Shown: positions 44,725 to 54,700 of the stretch, in pieces
Position numbering within the stretch: position 1 is the first letter of the stretch
Layout: the number at the start of each line of letters is the position of its first letter
Source of the DNA: Maridesulfovibrio ferrireducens
GTDB taxonomy: Bacteria; Desulfobacterota; Desulfovibrionia; Desulfovibrionales; Desulfovibrionaceae
Length of the DNA: 64,000 nucleotides
Direction: 5' to 3'
NCBI RefSeq assembly: GCF_900101105.1
Contig: NZ_FNGA01000004.1
Coordinates: 425,206 to 489,205 of the forward strand
Notes under the pieces: model-generated
What the model saw: only the letters and a program-made list of their open reading frames with translations
Told to the model about the DNA's origin: nothing
The model's database searches: none
Made by a program: the position numbers and the translations under genes

Positions 44725-45661
44725 TGTAATGCCGGAACCAGTTCAGATCTTTCTTACTCATATGGATATTGAGAAAGGGTGTTCTAAGGCTACACTATGT
44801 TCTTATGAAAAAGATCTGATTCAATTCGAAGAATTCCTTTCTACCCGTTCGCACTCTCTTTCAAATCTAGTTGAAATCTCGGTTGATCATGTCCGGGGAT
44901 TTCTTGCTAAACTGCATGGCCGCAAACTTGCTAAAAGTACGCTTTCCAGAAAGTTATCCACGCTTCGTTCTTTTTTTAAATACATGACGCGTCATCGTTT
45001 TATTACGAATGACCCTATGGCAGGTATACGCAATCCTAAACAAGAGGTTAGGCAACCGCGTTCATTGAATGTTGATCAAGCTATAAATCTGCTTGATTCA
45101 AAGTGCGGGGTGGAACCTGAAGATAAAAGGGATCATGCTATAGCTGAACTTTTGTATGGTTCCGGATTGCGTGTCAGCGAAGCTATTTCTCTCGGCATTT
45201 ATGATGTGGATACCTCTTCCGGGCTTGTCAGAGTTACGGGAAAAGGAAACAAAGAACGTCTTTCTCCGCTTAGTGACACAGCCCGCGAGGCTATTGATTC
45301 TTATCTCACTGTCAGAGAAGAGCTTGGACCTGCGCTTGAAGAGACAGCTCTTTTTGTGGGCAATAGAGGCGGGCGTATTAATCGAAGACAAGTCAATCGA
45401 ATTCTCGCACGCATGGCCGAAGAGGCCGGATTGCAAGGCGGAGTTCATCCGCATATGTTGCGACATAGTTTTGCCTCGCATATGCTTCAATCCGGCGCGG
45501 ATATGCGATCCGTTCAGGAATTGTTAGGTCATGAAAATCTTACGACTACTCAGAGATACACTCATCTGAATTTACAGCATATTATGAATGTTTACGATAA
45601 GGCGCATCCTTTATCAGAAAGTGGTTCTGTAAGTAGAAAATCTGATGGAAGCGATGAGTAA
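44699..45661 (+). CDS. Xer-type tyrosine recombinase (XerC/XerD)
   Basis: A 320-residue site-specific recombinase of chromosome-dimer resolution type. It has a SAM-like N-terminal domain (FLTHMDIEKGCSKATLCSYEKDL) and a catalytic domain with R158 (GSGLRVSEA), K182 (GKGNKERLSP), H252 and R255 (HPHMLRHSFASHML), H278 (GHENLTTTQ) and nucleophile Y287 (RYTHL). Size and close match argue for a housekeeping Xer rather than a phage integrase. The ATG lies within the end of the GGDEF gene; ATG 44729 is an alternative. Confidence 0.93.
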   Translation: MSSTAGPRNVMPEPVQIFLTHMDIEKGCSKATLCSYEKDLIQFEEFLSTRSHSLSNLVEISVDHVRGFLAKLHGRKLAKSTLSRKLSTLRSFFKYMTRHRFITNDPMAGIRNPKQEVRQPRSLNVDQAINLLDSKCGVEPEDKRDHAIAELLYGSGLRVSEAISLGIYDVDTSSGLVRVTGKGNKERLSPLSDTAREAIDSYLTVREELGPALEETALFVGNRGGRINRRQVNRILARMAEEAGLQGGVHPHMLRHSFASHMLQSGADMRSVQELLGHENLTTTQRYTHLNLQHIMNVYDKAHPLSESGSVSRKSDGSDE

Positions 45662-45701
45662 TCGCAGGAAATTTTAATTTATCAACCTTGGAGGAGGATC
45701 T

Positions 45702-46235
45702 ATGAAAAAGCAGACGGCAGCCGCAGTTACAAATGCGATTGAGGCTAACAGTGATTCGGCGAGAAATGCAGCTCTTTTTGAAATCCGCAGTTTGAAAAAA
45801 GATTTAGCTCAGCTTGAGAAGGAACTTTCTTCCAAAAAAGGCGAAAGCATTGAACCAGCTTTTGATCTGATTCATAGCGCGTTTGAAATTTTTCGTCATA
45901 CGCAGGTGATGGCAGAAAATAAAAAACTTACTGAACAGATTGATGATTCTCTTGAAAAATCTTCATACAAAGATTTTCTTGATTCAAAGGGCGCAAGAAT
46001 TTTAAAAAAGCCTGAAGGATGGCATTGGATTTCTCCAGCAGGTGAAATGCATTTTCTGGGGGCTGGATCTGAAACTCAGGCAGCCGCTGAGAAGCTTGAG
46101 TCGATAATTTCACGTAAAAGATCTGCTCCTAAAAAAGCAGCCGCTAAGAAAGCTGCACCTAAAGCGGAACCGGTTGCTGAAAAAAGTGCAACCGAAGAAA
46201 GTCCTAAAGAGCCTAAAAAGGCTAAGGGAAAATAG
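45702..46235 (+). CDS. Conserved protein with coiled coil and histone H1-like basic tail
   Basis: A 177-residue protein. It has an N-terminal helical/coiled-coil region (LFEIRSLKKDLAQLEKELSSKK) and a middle region (FEIFRHTQVMAENKKL, GWHWISPAGEMHFLGAG). The tail is rich in Lys, Ala and Pro (KKAAAKKAAPKAEPVAEK), like bacterial histone H1-like proteins. The ribosome site GGAGGAGG is strong. No known family is recognised. The tail suggests nucleic-acid binding, but this is composition only. Confidence 0.75.
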   Translation: MKKQTAAAVTNAIEANSDSARNAALFEIRSLKKDLAQLEKELSSKKGESIEPAFDLIHSAFEIFRHTQVMAENKKLTEQIDDSLEKSSYKDFLDSKGARILKKPEGWHWISPAGEMHFLGAGSETQAAAEKLESIISRKRSAPKKAAAKKAAPKAEPVAEKSATEESPKEPKKAKGK

Positions 46236-46265
46236 TTTTTTGATATATTGCACAGCGTATGGCAA

Positions 46266-46300
46266 AAAAAAAGGCGTTCCATCTGGAACGCCTTTTTTTA
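46266..46300. terminator. Bidirectional terminator between convergent genes
   Basis: A perfect 15-bp stem with ATCT loop, core GGCGTTCC/GGAACGCC, flanked by A7 and T7, serves the histone-tail gene and the NPD gene. Confidence 0.93.
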
Positions 46301-46315
46301 TTCTATTATTCTTGG

Positions 46316-47395
46316 CTAAGCTGGGCAAGCCACTTCGAATTCTGCTTTGAGTTCAGCAATGAGCTCTTTAACAGAGACTATTTTTTGGGTTCTGTAAGCA
46401 TTTGCCCCTGCGAAAGCAAAACCATATTTCAATTTACCGCGCTGTGCGCTGATAAGTGCTGATGCAATGCAGTAAGGGGTAGTTTCAACCTGACAAGTTT
46501 TAAGGCATTTGAATGAGCATTTAAAAGGAGTTTTCTTGCCTGCGGAAACAGCATCAAGAAAGTCGTTTTTAATAGCTCTTCCCGGTAAACCTACAGGGCT
46601 TTGAATTACAGTCATGTCTTCTTTAGTAGAATCAACATAAGCCTGCTTGAATTTTTCGTTTGCATCACATTCGTGAGTCGCTACGAATCTTGTTCCAAGC
46701 TGAACACCTGCTGCGCCCATTTTAATGTACTTGCATATGTCTTCACCGGTGTAGATGCCGCCGGCTGCAATAACGGGGATAGTTTTACCCGTTTTTTCCT
46801 CGAACACTTTAACAGCGCCAAGGACTTCTGGAAGTATTGATTCAAGGGAAAATTTAGGATCATCAAGCTGGTCGCGGTGAAATCCAAGATGACCGCCCGC
46901 TTTGGGGCCTTCCACGACAAATGCGTCGGGAATGTAGTCGAATTTGGATATCCATTTTTTGCAGATGATTGAAGCTGCTCTTCCAGATGAAACAATAGGG
47001 ACTAGTTTAGTCTTAGCGCCGTCTACAAGATATTTTGGAAGATCTAAAGGAAGTCCAGCGCCGGAAAAAATAACATCAACGCCTTCTTTTACAGAAGTAC
47101 TCACCTGTGCTGCGAAATCTGTCAGAGCAACCATGATGTTTACTCCGACGATGCCGGAGGTTTTAGCCTTGGCCTTTCGTATTTCGTCAGCGAGTGCTTC
47201 GCTTTGTGCCTCTGGCGCACTTTTGTTCGGCTTTGAGCTGGTAAGGCCGATCATTGCAGCAGCAATAACGCCTATTCCGCCTTCTTCGGCAACAGCTGAA
47301 GCGAGACCGGAAAGAGATATTCCTACGCCCATTCCGCCTTGAACGATGGGCACTCTGGCAACTAGGTCGCCAATTTTAAGTTGGGGAAGCTTCAT
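46316..47395 (-). CDS. NPD-family flavin oxidoreductase (nitronate monooxygenase/FabK-like)
   Basis: A 359-residue TIM-barrel FMN protein. It has PIVQGGMGVGISLSGLASAVAEEGGIGVIAA at the N-terminus, VEGPKAGGHLGFH (the catalytic-His region of nitronate monooxygenases and FabK), PVIAAGGIYTGEDICKYIKMGAAGVQLGTRFVAT, and a cysteine-rich segment near the C-terminus (CSFKCLKTCQVETTPYC). The last feature suggests an Fe-S or metal site, seen in a subgroup of anaerobe NPD proteins. FabK enoyl-ACP reductase is the main alternative. AGGAGA precedes the ATG. The upstream region has operator-like dyads. Confidence 0.88.
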   Translation of the reverse strand: MKLPQLKIGDLVARVPIVQGGMGVGISLSGLASAVAEEGGIGVIAAAMIGLTSSKPNKSAPEAQSEALADEIRKAKAKTSGIVGVNIMVALTDFAAQVSTSVKEGVDVIFSGAGLPLDLPKYLVDGAKTKLVPIVSSGRAASIICKKWISKFDYIPDAFVVEGPKAGGHLGFHRDQLDDPKFSLESILPEVLGAVKVFEEKTGKTIPVIAAGGIYTGEDICKYIKMGAAGVQLGTRFVATHECDANEKFKQAYVDSTKEDMTVIQSPVGLPGRAIKNDFLDAVSAGKKTPFKCSFKCLKTCQVETTPYCIASALISAQRGKLKYGFAFAGANAYRTQKIVSVKELIAELKAEFEVACPA

Positions 47396-47424
47396 TACTA
47401 AGTTCTCCTGTCTATATATTTTGA

Positions 47425-47530
47425 TAAACTGTTCAAATAGTGAACTAAAGTTTATAAATTCTTCTCTTTTTTCAAGTAATTTGCAAGCCTTTTTAGGTCT
47501 GATGCAATGACTTTGAACAGTTTATAGTTC
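47425..47530 (-). promoter_or_regulatory. Operator-like inverted repeats upstream of the NPD gene
   Basis: TAAACTGTTCAAA (47425-47437) and its exact complement TTTGAACAGTTTA (47512-47524) form a 13-bp inverted repeat 74 bases apart. Inside the first arm, GTTCA-N5-TGAAC (47431-47445) is itself a dyad of MarR-like size. The region lies 30-135 bases before the start codon, so binding of one regulator at two sites, possibly by looping, is plausible. Confidence 0.55.
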
Positions 47531-47638
47531 GAGCAAAGTTTTTTCCTGTATGAGCTTTTAAGTCAAGTGTTTTTTACTTTTGAATTTATTGCAGATGATG
47601 TTGTCTGTTTCTTTTAAACTTCCAGAATGAAACATTCT

Positions 47639-48829
47639 TTAATGTATGTATTTGTCTACTATCATTTCTGCAAAGAACATGGAACTGGTAAATGCTGGAG
47701 ATATTGCATTAAGTACGTGTACACTTTTGTCGTCACTTTCGATCAGGAAGTCCATTACAAGTTCGTTTCGTTTTATGTCCACAAGTTGCGGGCGGATTCC
47801 TACTTTAGGTGTACTTTCAATATCATCCGGGCTTAGTTCTTTGACCAATTCTTTTGCATCATTGAAAAAGCAACTGAAAAAATATTTGCGAGGTTCTTCA
47901 AAGGCGATGGCACGAAATTTAGGATTTTTCATAAACAGAATCGTATCCCTTAATATAATACTGAAAGCCTCGCTGTCCAGTCCCTTCAATATGCCATAGT
48001 TTTCTCTGCCGAATGCGGGGATTGCAGTCGGTCCTAAGTAAACGTCTCCGGTTGCACTTCGGGTAAAATGTATACCGAGGAATGGATTTTTAATGTTCGG
48101 TACCGGATAGATACTGCCCCGGATTATATCTGCTTTGTCTTTTTTAAGCTTTTTGTAGATGCCTTTGAAAGGAATAAGCTGGTATCCTTCGCCGAAGCCG
48201 AAATGTCTGGCTACTTTGTCACTGTAAGCACCGGCGGAGTTGATAAACATACCGCAGCTGATTTCACCTTTATCTGTAATAATCAGATTGTTCTTTTTTG
48301 CAGTGATGAAACTTGTTCCGAGCATGAAAGTTACTTTACCGCTTTGTAATAGATCATTGTAGAGAGAGTTCATTACTGCGCGGGGATCAACTACTGCTGT
48401 GTAGTGTGAAAAAAGAGCCTGTTTACACGTCTTAGCATTGGGTTCTATTTGGGAGAGTCTTTCTTCGTCTATCAGTTCTACTTTTGCGCCGTTTGCCGTA
48501 GCTCTGTCATAAAGTTCGTGCAGAGTGGGAATTTCAGATTCGTTTTTGGCAACGATAACTTTTCCGCTTTCGAGTAAAGGCAGCCCTTTTTCTTTGCAGT
48601 AAGCCTTCATTCTAAAATTTCCTGAGAGACACGATTTGGCGCGCAGGCTGCCGGGAGCATAATAGATACCGGCGTGCAGTACTCCGCTGTTACGTCCAGA
48701 GGCGTGTTTGGCAACTTCAGTTTCTTTATCAATGATAAGAATATCTTTGTGCCCTCTGGAGATCAGTTCGCGTGCGATTGTCAAGCCGACGATACCTGCG
48801 CCGCAGATCATAATTTCAACGGTTTTCAT
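47639..48829 (-). CDS. lhgO: L-2-hydroxyglutarate oxidase/dehydrogenase-type FAD protein (LhgO)
   Basis: A 396-residue DAO-family flavoprotein. It has an N-terminal FAD dinucleotide fold (ICGAGIVGLTIARELISRGH), SGRNSGVLHAGIYYAPGSLRAKSC typical of LhgO/L2HGDH, FINSAGAYSDKVA, GIHFTRSATGDVYLGPTAIPA, and a C-terminal substrate domain ending AISPAFTSSMFFAEMI. It oxidises L-2-hydroxyglutarate to 2-oxoglutarate at the membrane in known members. AAGGAA precedes the ATG. Confidence 0.9.
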   Translation of the reverse strand: MKTVEIMICGAGIVGLTIARELISRGHKDILIIDKETEVAKHASGRNSGVLHAGIYYAPGSLRAKSCLSGNFRMKAYCKEKGLPLLESGKVIVAKNESEIPTLHELYDRATANGAKVELIDEERLSQIEPNAKTCKQALFSHYTAVVDPRAVMNSLYNDLLQSGKVTFMLGTSFITAKKNNLIITDKGEISCGMFINSAGAYSDKVARHFGFGEGYQLIPFKGIYKKLKKDKADIIRGSIYPVPNIKNPFLGIHFTRSATGDVYLGPTAIPAFGRENYGILKGLDSEAFSIILRDTILFMKNPKFRAIAFEEPRKYFFSCFFNDAKELVKELSPDDIESTPKVGIRPQLVDIKRNELVMDFLIESDDKSVHVLNAISPAFTSSMFFAEMIVDKYIH

Positions 48830-48878
48830 TAGCTTATTCCTTTAATATTTATTAGGCGTGTTTCTTTTTTTATACATT

Positions 48879-51785
48879 CTATGCTCCGCATGCTTCGCGG
48901 TATGAACACCAATTGCATTGTGCGGAGCGGATGGCTTTAAATTCAGATTCACAGATCATATTATTAATGATGAACGTTGAAAGAGCAGGAATTTTTGTGC
49001 CTATAATATCAATTCTTTCTTCTTCATCCGTTTTGGAGTCGAATAGAAATTTTTCGTGGCCGCTTTTTACAAGTTCAACAAGCGCAGCCTGACGAGGCAT
49101 TACTGATGAAGTTTGATGGTCCATCAATAAATAAAGGGGAAGTTGAAGGCTGTCGGCACTTGATTTTATTTTTTCTAAAAACTCGGCAGAGTCGTGATAC
49201 AAACTTTGCGGGTCTTCCAATATCGGAGTCCAAATTTCTGAATTTTTCCAGAATGATTTGCGGGGCATGTGTAACTGCCCTGTTTTATAATCAATAACGT
49301 ACCTAGAGTCGTCACGGCTATCCACTCTGTCAATTCTACCGTGAATTTTTACCGGATACTTATCAAGAGTCAGAATTGCCTGTGCGTCTGATTCCAAAGC
49401 AATAACTTTTGTCTGTCCGATATTTTTAAGGAATAAGGTGAGCCTGTTTTTACCAGCATGTTCAAGTGATTTTTTAATGTCATAGGGCAGATTAGGGTAA
49501 AGTGAATCCCGTTCCAGACGCATCATGAAAAGTTCATTCAGTTCACTGAAGTTTAAATCCTTACCGCAAATTTCAATGCCCAGATGCGGAGTCAGAAAAT
49601 CTTTCAGTACTGAATGAATAAGCTCACCGAAACCAGCGCGGTCTCCGTCTAGATCAACCGTAGCGCTTTCCCTTACGTTTGACAGGTAGCGGAAAAAGAA
49701 CAGTTTGGGGCAAGTTACGTAGCAATCAATAGCTGAAGGCGAGAGACCCTTATGTTTAAGCATGTCCTCAAGTTTTTCGGCAACAGGCTCTTTTGCTATC
49801 GGTTCGGGGATATTTAGTATTGCTCCCACTGGAAAGTTGATTGCTTTTAAAGGAAAGTTTTCACCGGGGGTGATTATCTTTTTAGCTTTCTGCTCAAGTT
49901 TCCAGAGAAGCTGTTCAACAAATCGGCTACGCACGCTTTTTGAATCAAGCAGGCCGGGCTGAACTCCGCTCTGATAAAATATGCACGATTCTTCACTGCC
50001 CATGATAAGTCGATAAAAGTTATATGTAGCAACGCTTTCCCGTTCATGCGAATCAGGAAGATCCAGCAGATATCTCAGCTGATCCGGCAGAAGCGGATCA
50101 TAAGGATCTGTTCCGGGAATTTTTTCGTCTACAGTGTCCAGAATGAAAGTCCGTTTGAAGTTAAGCAGCCTGCTTTCAAGCATCCCAAGTACCTGCATGC
50201 TGGAGATAGGGTCCGGTTCAAAGGATACCCGCTGTGATGAAAGGAGCTGCCGGAATATCGAAAAGGATAATGATTGTCCAAAATTTTCTTCACTGATGGA
50301 GCTTTCGCGAAGTTCAGGAATAACTTCATTCATCAGACGGAACAGACATTCCGAGTCGAGCAGATATCTCTGCCACAACGTTCCGCCGCGTAAACGGAGC
50401 ATTTCCGCCATATGTTGTAAACTGTCGGCAAGTTCTTCGAGAGTTGTAATTTTTGCAAAGCCGTCAATGCAGAGTCCTAGAACTTCGGTTCGCAATTCTT
50501 CTGTTGTGTCGGAGTTATCAATAAGATTTCCGTTTTCATCGCTGTATACCGGAATAAATTCTTTTGGATCGGCATAAGGTGAACCACTTCTGAGCACTGT
50601 TTCCCATTGATGAAAAATTGTTCTCAGCGGTTGCTCGTCATTAATTTCAAGCATTTTTAAGTAAGGGTGCCTGATCAGAGCTAAAATATCTTTCCAGTAA
50701 TAAGTTTTACCGTTTTTATTTTCTTGAAGTTTTAAAATCGCTTCGAGAAGACCGTTCAATGCGGAGCGTTTAAGCGGATACCCCATACTGATATTTATAT
50801 CATGCTCGGGCAGATGGTGCATAACGGGCAGTAAAAGTGAAGTGTCCGGCAAAACCACTGCGCATCCTTCATATGAACCGGTGGAAAGTTCTTCACGCAT
50901 GGCGCAAAGTTGTGAATGGCGATCGAATCCTTCAAAGAATTTTAGTTCGGGCAGAGCGCAACTGTCTTCGGATATATCATCTGATACAGCCTCGGCTTTC
51001 CAGTTTCGCATCCAGTTACGATGTTCTTTTACTGCGAAATGTCCTTGTTCTCTTAAGGCTAAAGCCGGGTCGCTGTGCCAGATGATCCGCAAATCTAAAT
51101 TATCCCAGAGATGATGGAAAAATTTATCTTCAACTCCACTGAGACCATAAAATCCGGCAAGGTACAATTTTTTGCCTTCTAAAATGTTATCCAGTTTATC
51201 CAGATTTTGGGACAGATTGCGGTTTTCAAGTCCCGTGGTGGACCAGCCTCTTCGTTCGAGGGCTTCTACATATTTTATAAAAATCAGTTCTATTTCTTCC
51301 AGCAGGGCGGCTGCCCAGTCGAGCACTTCACCTTGAAGCATAGACAAGTTGCGGGGTTTAACGTCCTGCCGGAGCATTTCTTCCAGCAAGGAAGCGAGCC
51401 TTGTACCCCAAGGGAAAAACTTTTGCAGGTCAACAGGGAGTTTGGATAACAGGCCGGTTGATTCCCCCCGAAGTCCTTCGATTATGTTAAAGAGCAGTCC
51501 GACTTGATCAAGCTTGCCGATTCTGCGTGGGAAAGTTCCCGTAAGTTTCGGCATGAGTGAACTTACAAAGTCTGAAAAAGAGTAAATCTCAGGCAGAATG
51601 CAGGGTTTCGGAAGATCGTCCGAAGCGGCAAGAGCTTTTTTTAAATATCTGGCTGGTCGGTGATGCGGAACAATAACAATTGTATTGCTTAGATCGCCGT
51701 CAGATTCATCTATTAAAATAGAACTGAAATTTTCGATGAAATCTTTTTTCCACGAAATAACGGTGAAAGGTGAGCGGGTGGTCAT
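48879..51785 (-). CDS. AddB-like PD-(D/E)XK nuclease
   Basis: A 968-residue partner of the helicase-nuclease upstream. The N-terminal part is a degenerate helicase fold (TIVIVPHHRPARYLKKAL in place of Walker A). The C-terminal 250 residues form a RecB-family nuclease: GELIHSVLKDFL, GRIDRVDSRDDSRYVIDYKTG with the D and K of the active site, plus four cysteines (VTCPKLFF and the terminal CNWCSYREAC) that match the [4Fe-4S] clamp of AddB. The ATG overlaps the AddA-like stop (ATGA). The pair would process double-strand breaks for RecA. Rhizobial-type AddB fits the length better than Bacillus AddB. Confidence 0.87.
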   Translation of the reverse strand: MTTRSPFTVISWKKDFIENFSSILIDESDGDLSNTIVIVPHHRPARYLKKALAASDDLPKPCILPEIYSFSDFVSSLMPKLTGTFPRRIGKLDQVGLLFNIIEGLRGESTGLLSKLPVDLQKFFPWGTRLASLLEEMLRQDVKPRNLSMLQGEVLDWAAALLEEIELIFIKYVEALERRGWSTTGLENRNLSQNLDKLDNILEGKKLYLAGFYGLSGVEDKFFHHLWDNLDLRIIWHSDPALALREQGHFAVKEHRNWMRNWKAEAVSDDISEDSCALPELKFFEGFDRHSQLCAMREELSTGSYEGCAVVLPDTSLLLPVMHHLPEHDINISMGYPLKRSALNGLLEAILKLQENKNGKTYYWKDILALIRHPYLKMLEINDEQPLRTIFHQWETVLRSGSPYADPKEFIPVYSDENGNLIDNSDTTEELRTEVLGLCIDGFAKITTLEELADSLQHMAEMLRLRGGTLWQRYLLDSECLFRLMNEVIPELRESSISEENFGQSLSFSIFRQLLSSQRVSFEPDPISSMQVLGMLESRLLNFKRTFILDTVDEKIPGTDPYDPLLPDQLRYLLDLPDSHERESVATYNFYRLIMGSEESCIFYQSGVQPGLLDSKSVRSRFVEQLLWKLEQKAKKIITPGENFPLKAINFPVGAILNIPEPIAKEPVAEKLEDMLKHKGLSPSAIDCYVTCPKLFFFRYLSNVRESATVDLDGDRAGFGELIHSVLKDFLTPHLGIEICGKDLNFSELNELFMMRLERDSLYPNLPYDIKKSLEHAGKNRLTLFLKNIGQTKVIALESDAQAILTLDKYPVKIHGRIDRVDSRDDSRYVIDYKTGQLHMPRKSFWKNSEIWTPILEDPQSLYHDSAEFLEKIKSSADSLQLPLYLLMDHQTSSVMPRQAALVELVKSGHEKFLFDSKTDEEERIDIIGTKIPALSTFIINNMICESEFKAIRSAQCNWCSYREACGA

Positions 51786-54700
51786 ATCATAACCTCCCGT
51801 GTGAACTTTTCATCAAGGTAGACAAGGAGTCCCCGCAATTCTTTTTGATTTCCGTACATTTCTTTCAGCAACCTTAAATATCTTTTAACTTGTTTTTCAT
51901 TTTCAGGAGACGGGGAGCCTGTTTTGTATTCAACCACCAGTGCATGGTTTTCTTCGAGCAGAAGTAAATCCGCACGGTGTGTCTCACCTTTGCGGTCCAT
52001 AATGGCTACTTCCGGTCTTCCGCGTTCAATGGCGGCGCGCACATCTTCAACGGATATGGCCCAGCTTGTCATGGCTGCAACTTCGGGAATGATTTTTTCG
52101 CGTTCATCGGCAATGGCGGGAAATTGTGCAAATGCCGCTTCGGTGCTTCGTAAGCTGTCCGCTTCATCGTCGCCAGTGAGGATAAGATTTTCCATAGCCT
52201 TATGTGCAAGTTCGCCGCGCATACGGGCATCGTAGGAATAATCCTCTAAATTATGGCGGTAAACTCTAAGTCTTGGAAGCCATGCCATAAGTTCCGGTGA
52301 TTGCAGTTCAGAATATTTTGAACCGTCCACATGGTCTGCGTCTGTCTGGTTGAGTTCTCCCTGTTCAGGGTTATTTTTCGGTTCAGGATTATTTTCCTGT
52401 GGAGATTCGCTTGTTATTGATGATTCAATTTTTACGGGAGCGGTTCCGTGTTCCAGCAGTCCCAGATCATTAAAACGTCCTTCAAGGATTGTTTCAATGG
52501 CGGAAAGGGCCGGAGTTACGCTTTTAACTTTTTCAGACGGCAGGAATCCATATAACTCATCTCCTGCTCTGGTCCATGCAACATATAATAAGTTGAGCTG
52601 TTCAGTGAACATGCGGGTGCGGTTTTCATAATAAGTATCACCCAGAGCACTGCTCATGGGGGTTAGCAGAATTTTACCGTCCACTTCAATGTCGGTGAAC
52701 GTGGTATCTGATCCTGATACCGCCCAGTTGTGAAAGGGAACGATTATTACCGGGAATTCAAGTCCCTTTGATTTGTGGATGGTCATGATGCGTACAGCAT
52801 TGACTGATTCAGGGAGAGGCACTTTCTCTTCTGCTGATGATATTTCCCAGAAATCGAGGAAAGCGGCGAGTGATGTGCCGCGTTTTTCTTCCGCAAGATG
52901 CACGACTTCCAGAAATCTACGAATATAAAGTTCGTCCTGCGGGCTGTTTTCTATGATTTGGAAGCGCGAAATCATCTCGCTCGCCAGATCGTAAGGAGTC
53001 ATCAGGCCGGATTTACGCAGAAATGGCGAAATGTGATAATTCCAAAAGTCAGGGAATTTTTCTGAGAAACGGCGGTAGAGCGGTCCTTTATCTCTTGATC
53101 CCAGCCAATTGACGATTTCCTCATTAGAGATAGCCGAAATGCGCTGGAAAACTTCCTTTCCGCAAATAAATTCCAGAAATGCAAGATCGTCTTGCGGATA
53201 ATCGAGAAATTTAAGCAGTGATACAATCTGCCGCACAACGGGATGACGGTCGAGCTGAAGGCTGTTTTCAGTGATCACCGGAATTGCTTTTTCCACCAGC
53301 CAGTCACAGACAAGCTGGGCATGCCCGTTGGAACGGACAAGTACACATATGTCTTTGAATTCTCTGCGTGGGCAAAGGTCGTCCATAAGTATGTTGAAAT
53401 TACGCTTTGTTTCCGCTTCTATTTCTGACGAAGTTTCGGAAAAAAGTTTTAGCAGTTTAACATATCCACCTTCGCGAGGCTGGTTGGGCGGAAGTTGCTG
53501 CGAGGCTCCTTCAAAGGATGAAACAATTTTTTCTGTAAGCTCTGTCTGTTGATCTTCCGGTCCGTTCGGATAAAGAATTTCTGCTAAATCTGTTGCAACA
53601 TCGTAATCGGCAAGAGCATCAAAGAAAGAGTTATTGAACTCGATAACTTTTTCAAGGCTGCGCCAGTTGTAATCAAGGTGTCCGGGAGTAAATTCTGAAA
53701 GTGCGGCAAGTTCCGGCTCGTCTGCTATTTCATCAAAAAGCTCAGATCTTCCGCCCCGCCAGCTGTAAATAGCTTGTTTTACATCACCTACATAGAACAG
53801 GCTGCCGTTTTTGGATAAGCACTCGACAGCGAGCGGGATCATTGCGTTCCATTGCGCAAGACTCGTGTCCTGAAATTCGTCAACAAGCAGGTGATGCAAT
53901 CTCGATCCCATGCGGCAGAACGCATCCGGCAGGGCTTCACCGTTTTGTAAAACATATGATGCTACCCGTGGAAGTGATGAACTGAGCAGCATTCCGTGAA
54001 GGGATTGATACTCAATGATGTCGTCACGGATTTCTTCGACGATTCTTACGAACGGGGCAAGTGCATATGCTCCGCGCAAAATCATGGCTTGGTCACGGTA
54101 AAGTGTGTGTGCTTTTTTCAGGTCTTCGTAAATTTTTTCATGGAACGAGTTTATATCGCCTTTGGATTTTTTATTTACGCAATCCACAAAACTTTCTTTT
54201 GAGAGCATTGTCGATTCTTTAGGCTCTCCCATAAAATCAAGAGATGCTGCGTGAGCCAGATATTTAAGAAGATGGCTTGAGGCGGCGATGCTTTCACTCT
54301 CTATTAATGAAGACATGGTGGAAACAGCCTTCATGAATTTATCAAAATGGGATTGAAGCAGTCCGGCTATTTCTTCCTGATCGGTAAGCCTTTCGCCCGG
54401 ACATTCCAGAACGTGTTCAAGAATCCTGATTAATCTGAACCGCATTTGTTCAGCCAGCCAGAATCCTTGTTTGTTTTCTTTGATAACAAGACTTTCAACC
54501 GCATCATCCATCAATTTTTTACGGTACTCATCGCCTTCTTCACAGTGGGTCAGAAATTTATTGAAGTTAGGTTCAAAAAGGGTGGCAGGGTCGAAAAGGA
54601 GTTCAAATTCGGGGCTTAATCCCAGTTCAAGGGCAAAAATACGGACCAGCAGATTTAATAGGCTGTCGATGGTTCGGATGTTGAGTCTATTATAGCGCTG

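Noticed and set aside
44699..45661. Phage or island integrase
   Set aside because: Size, motifs and operon position fit housekeeping XerC/XerD; no att sites or phage genes are near.
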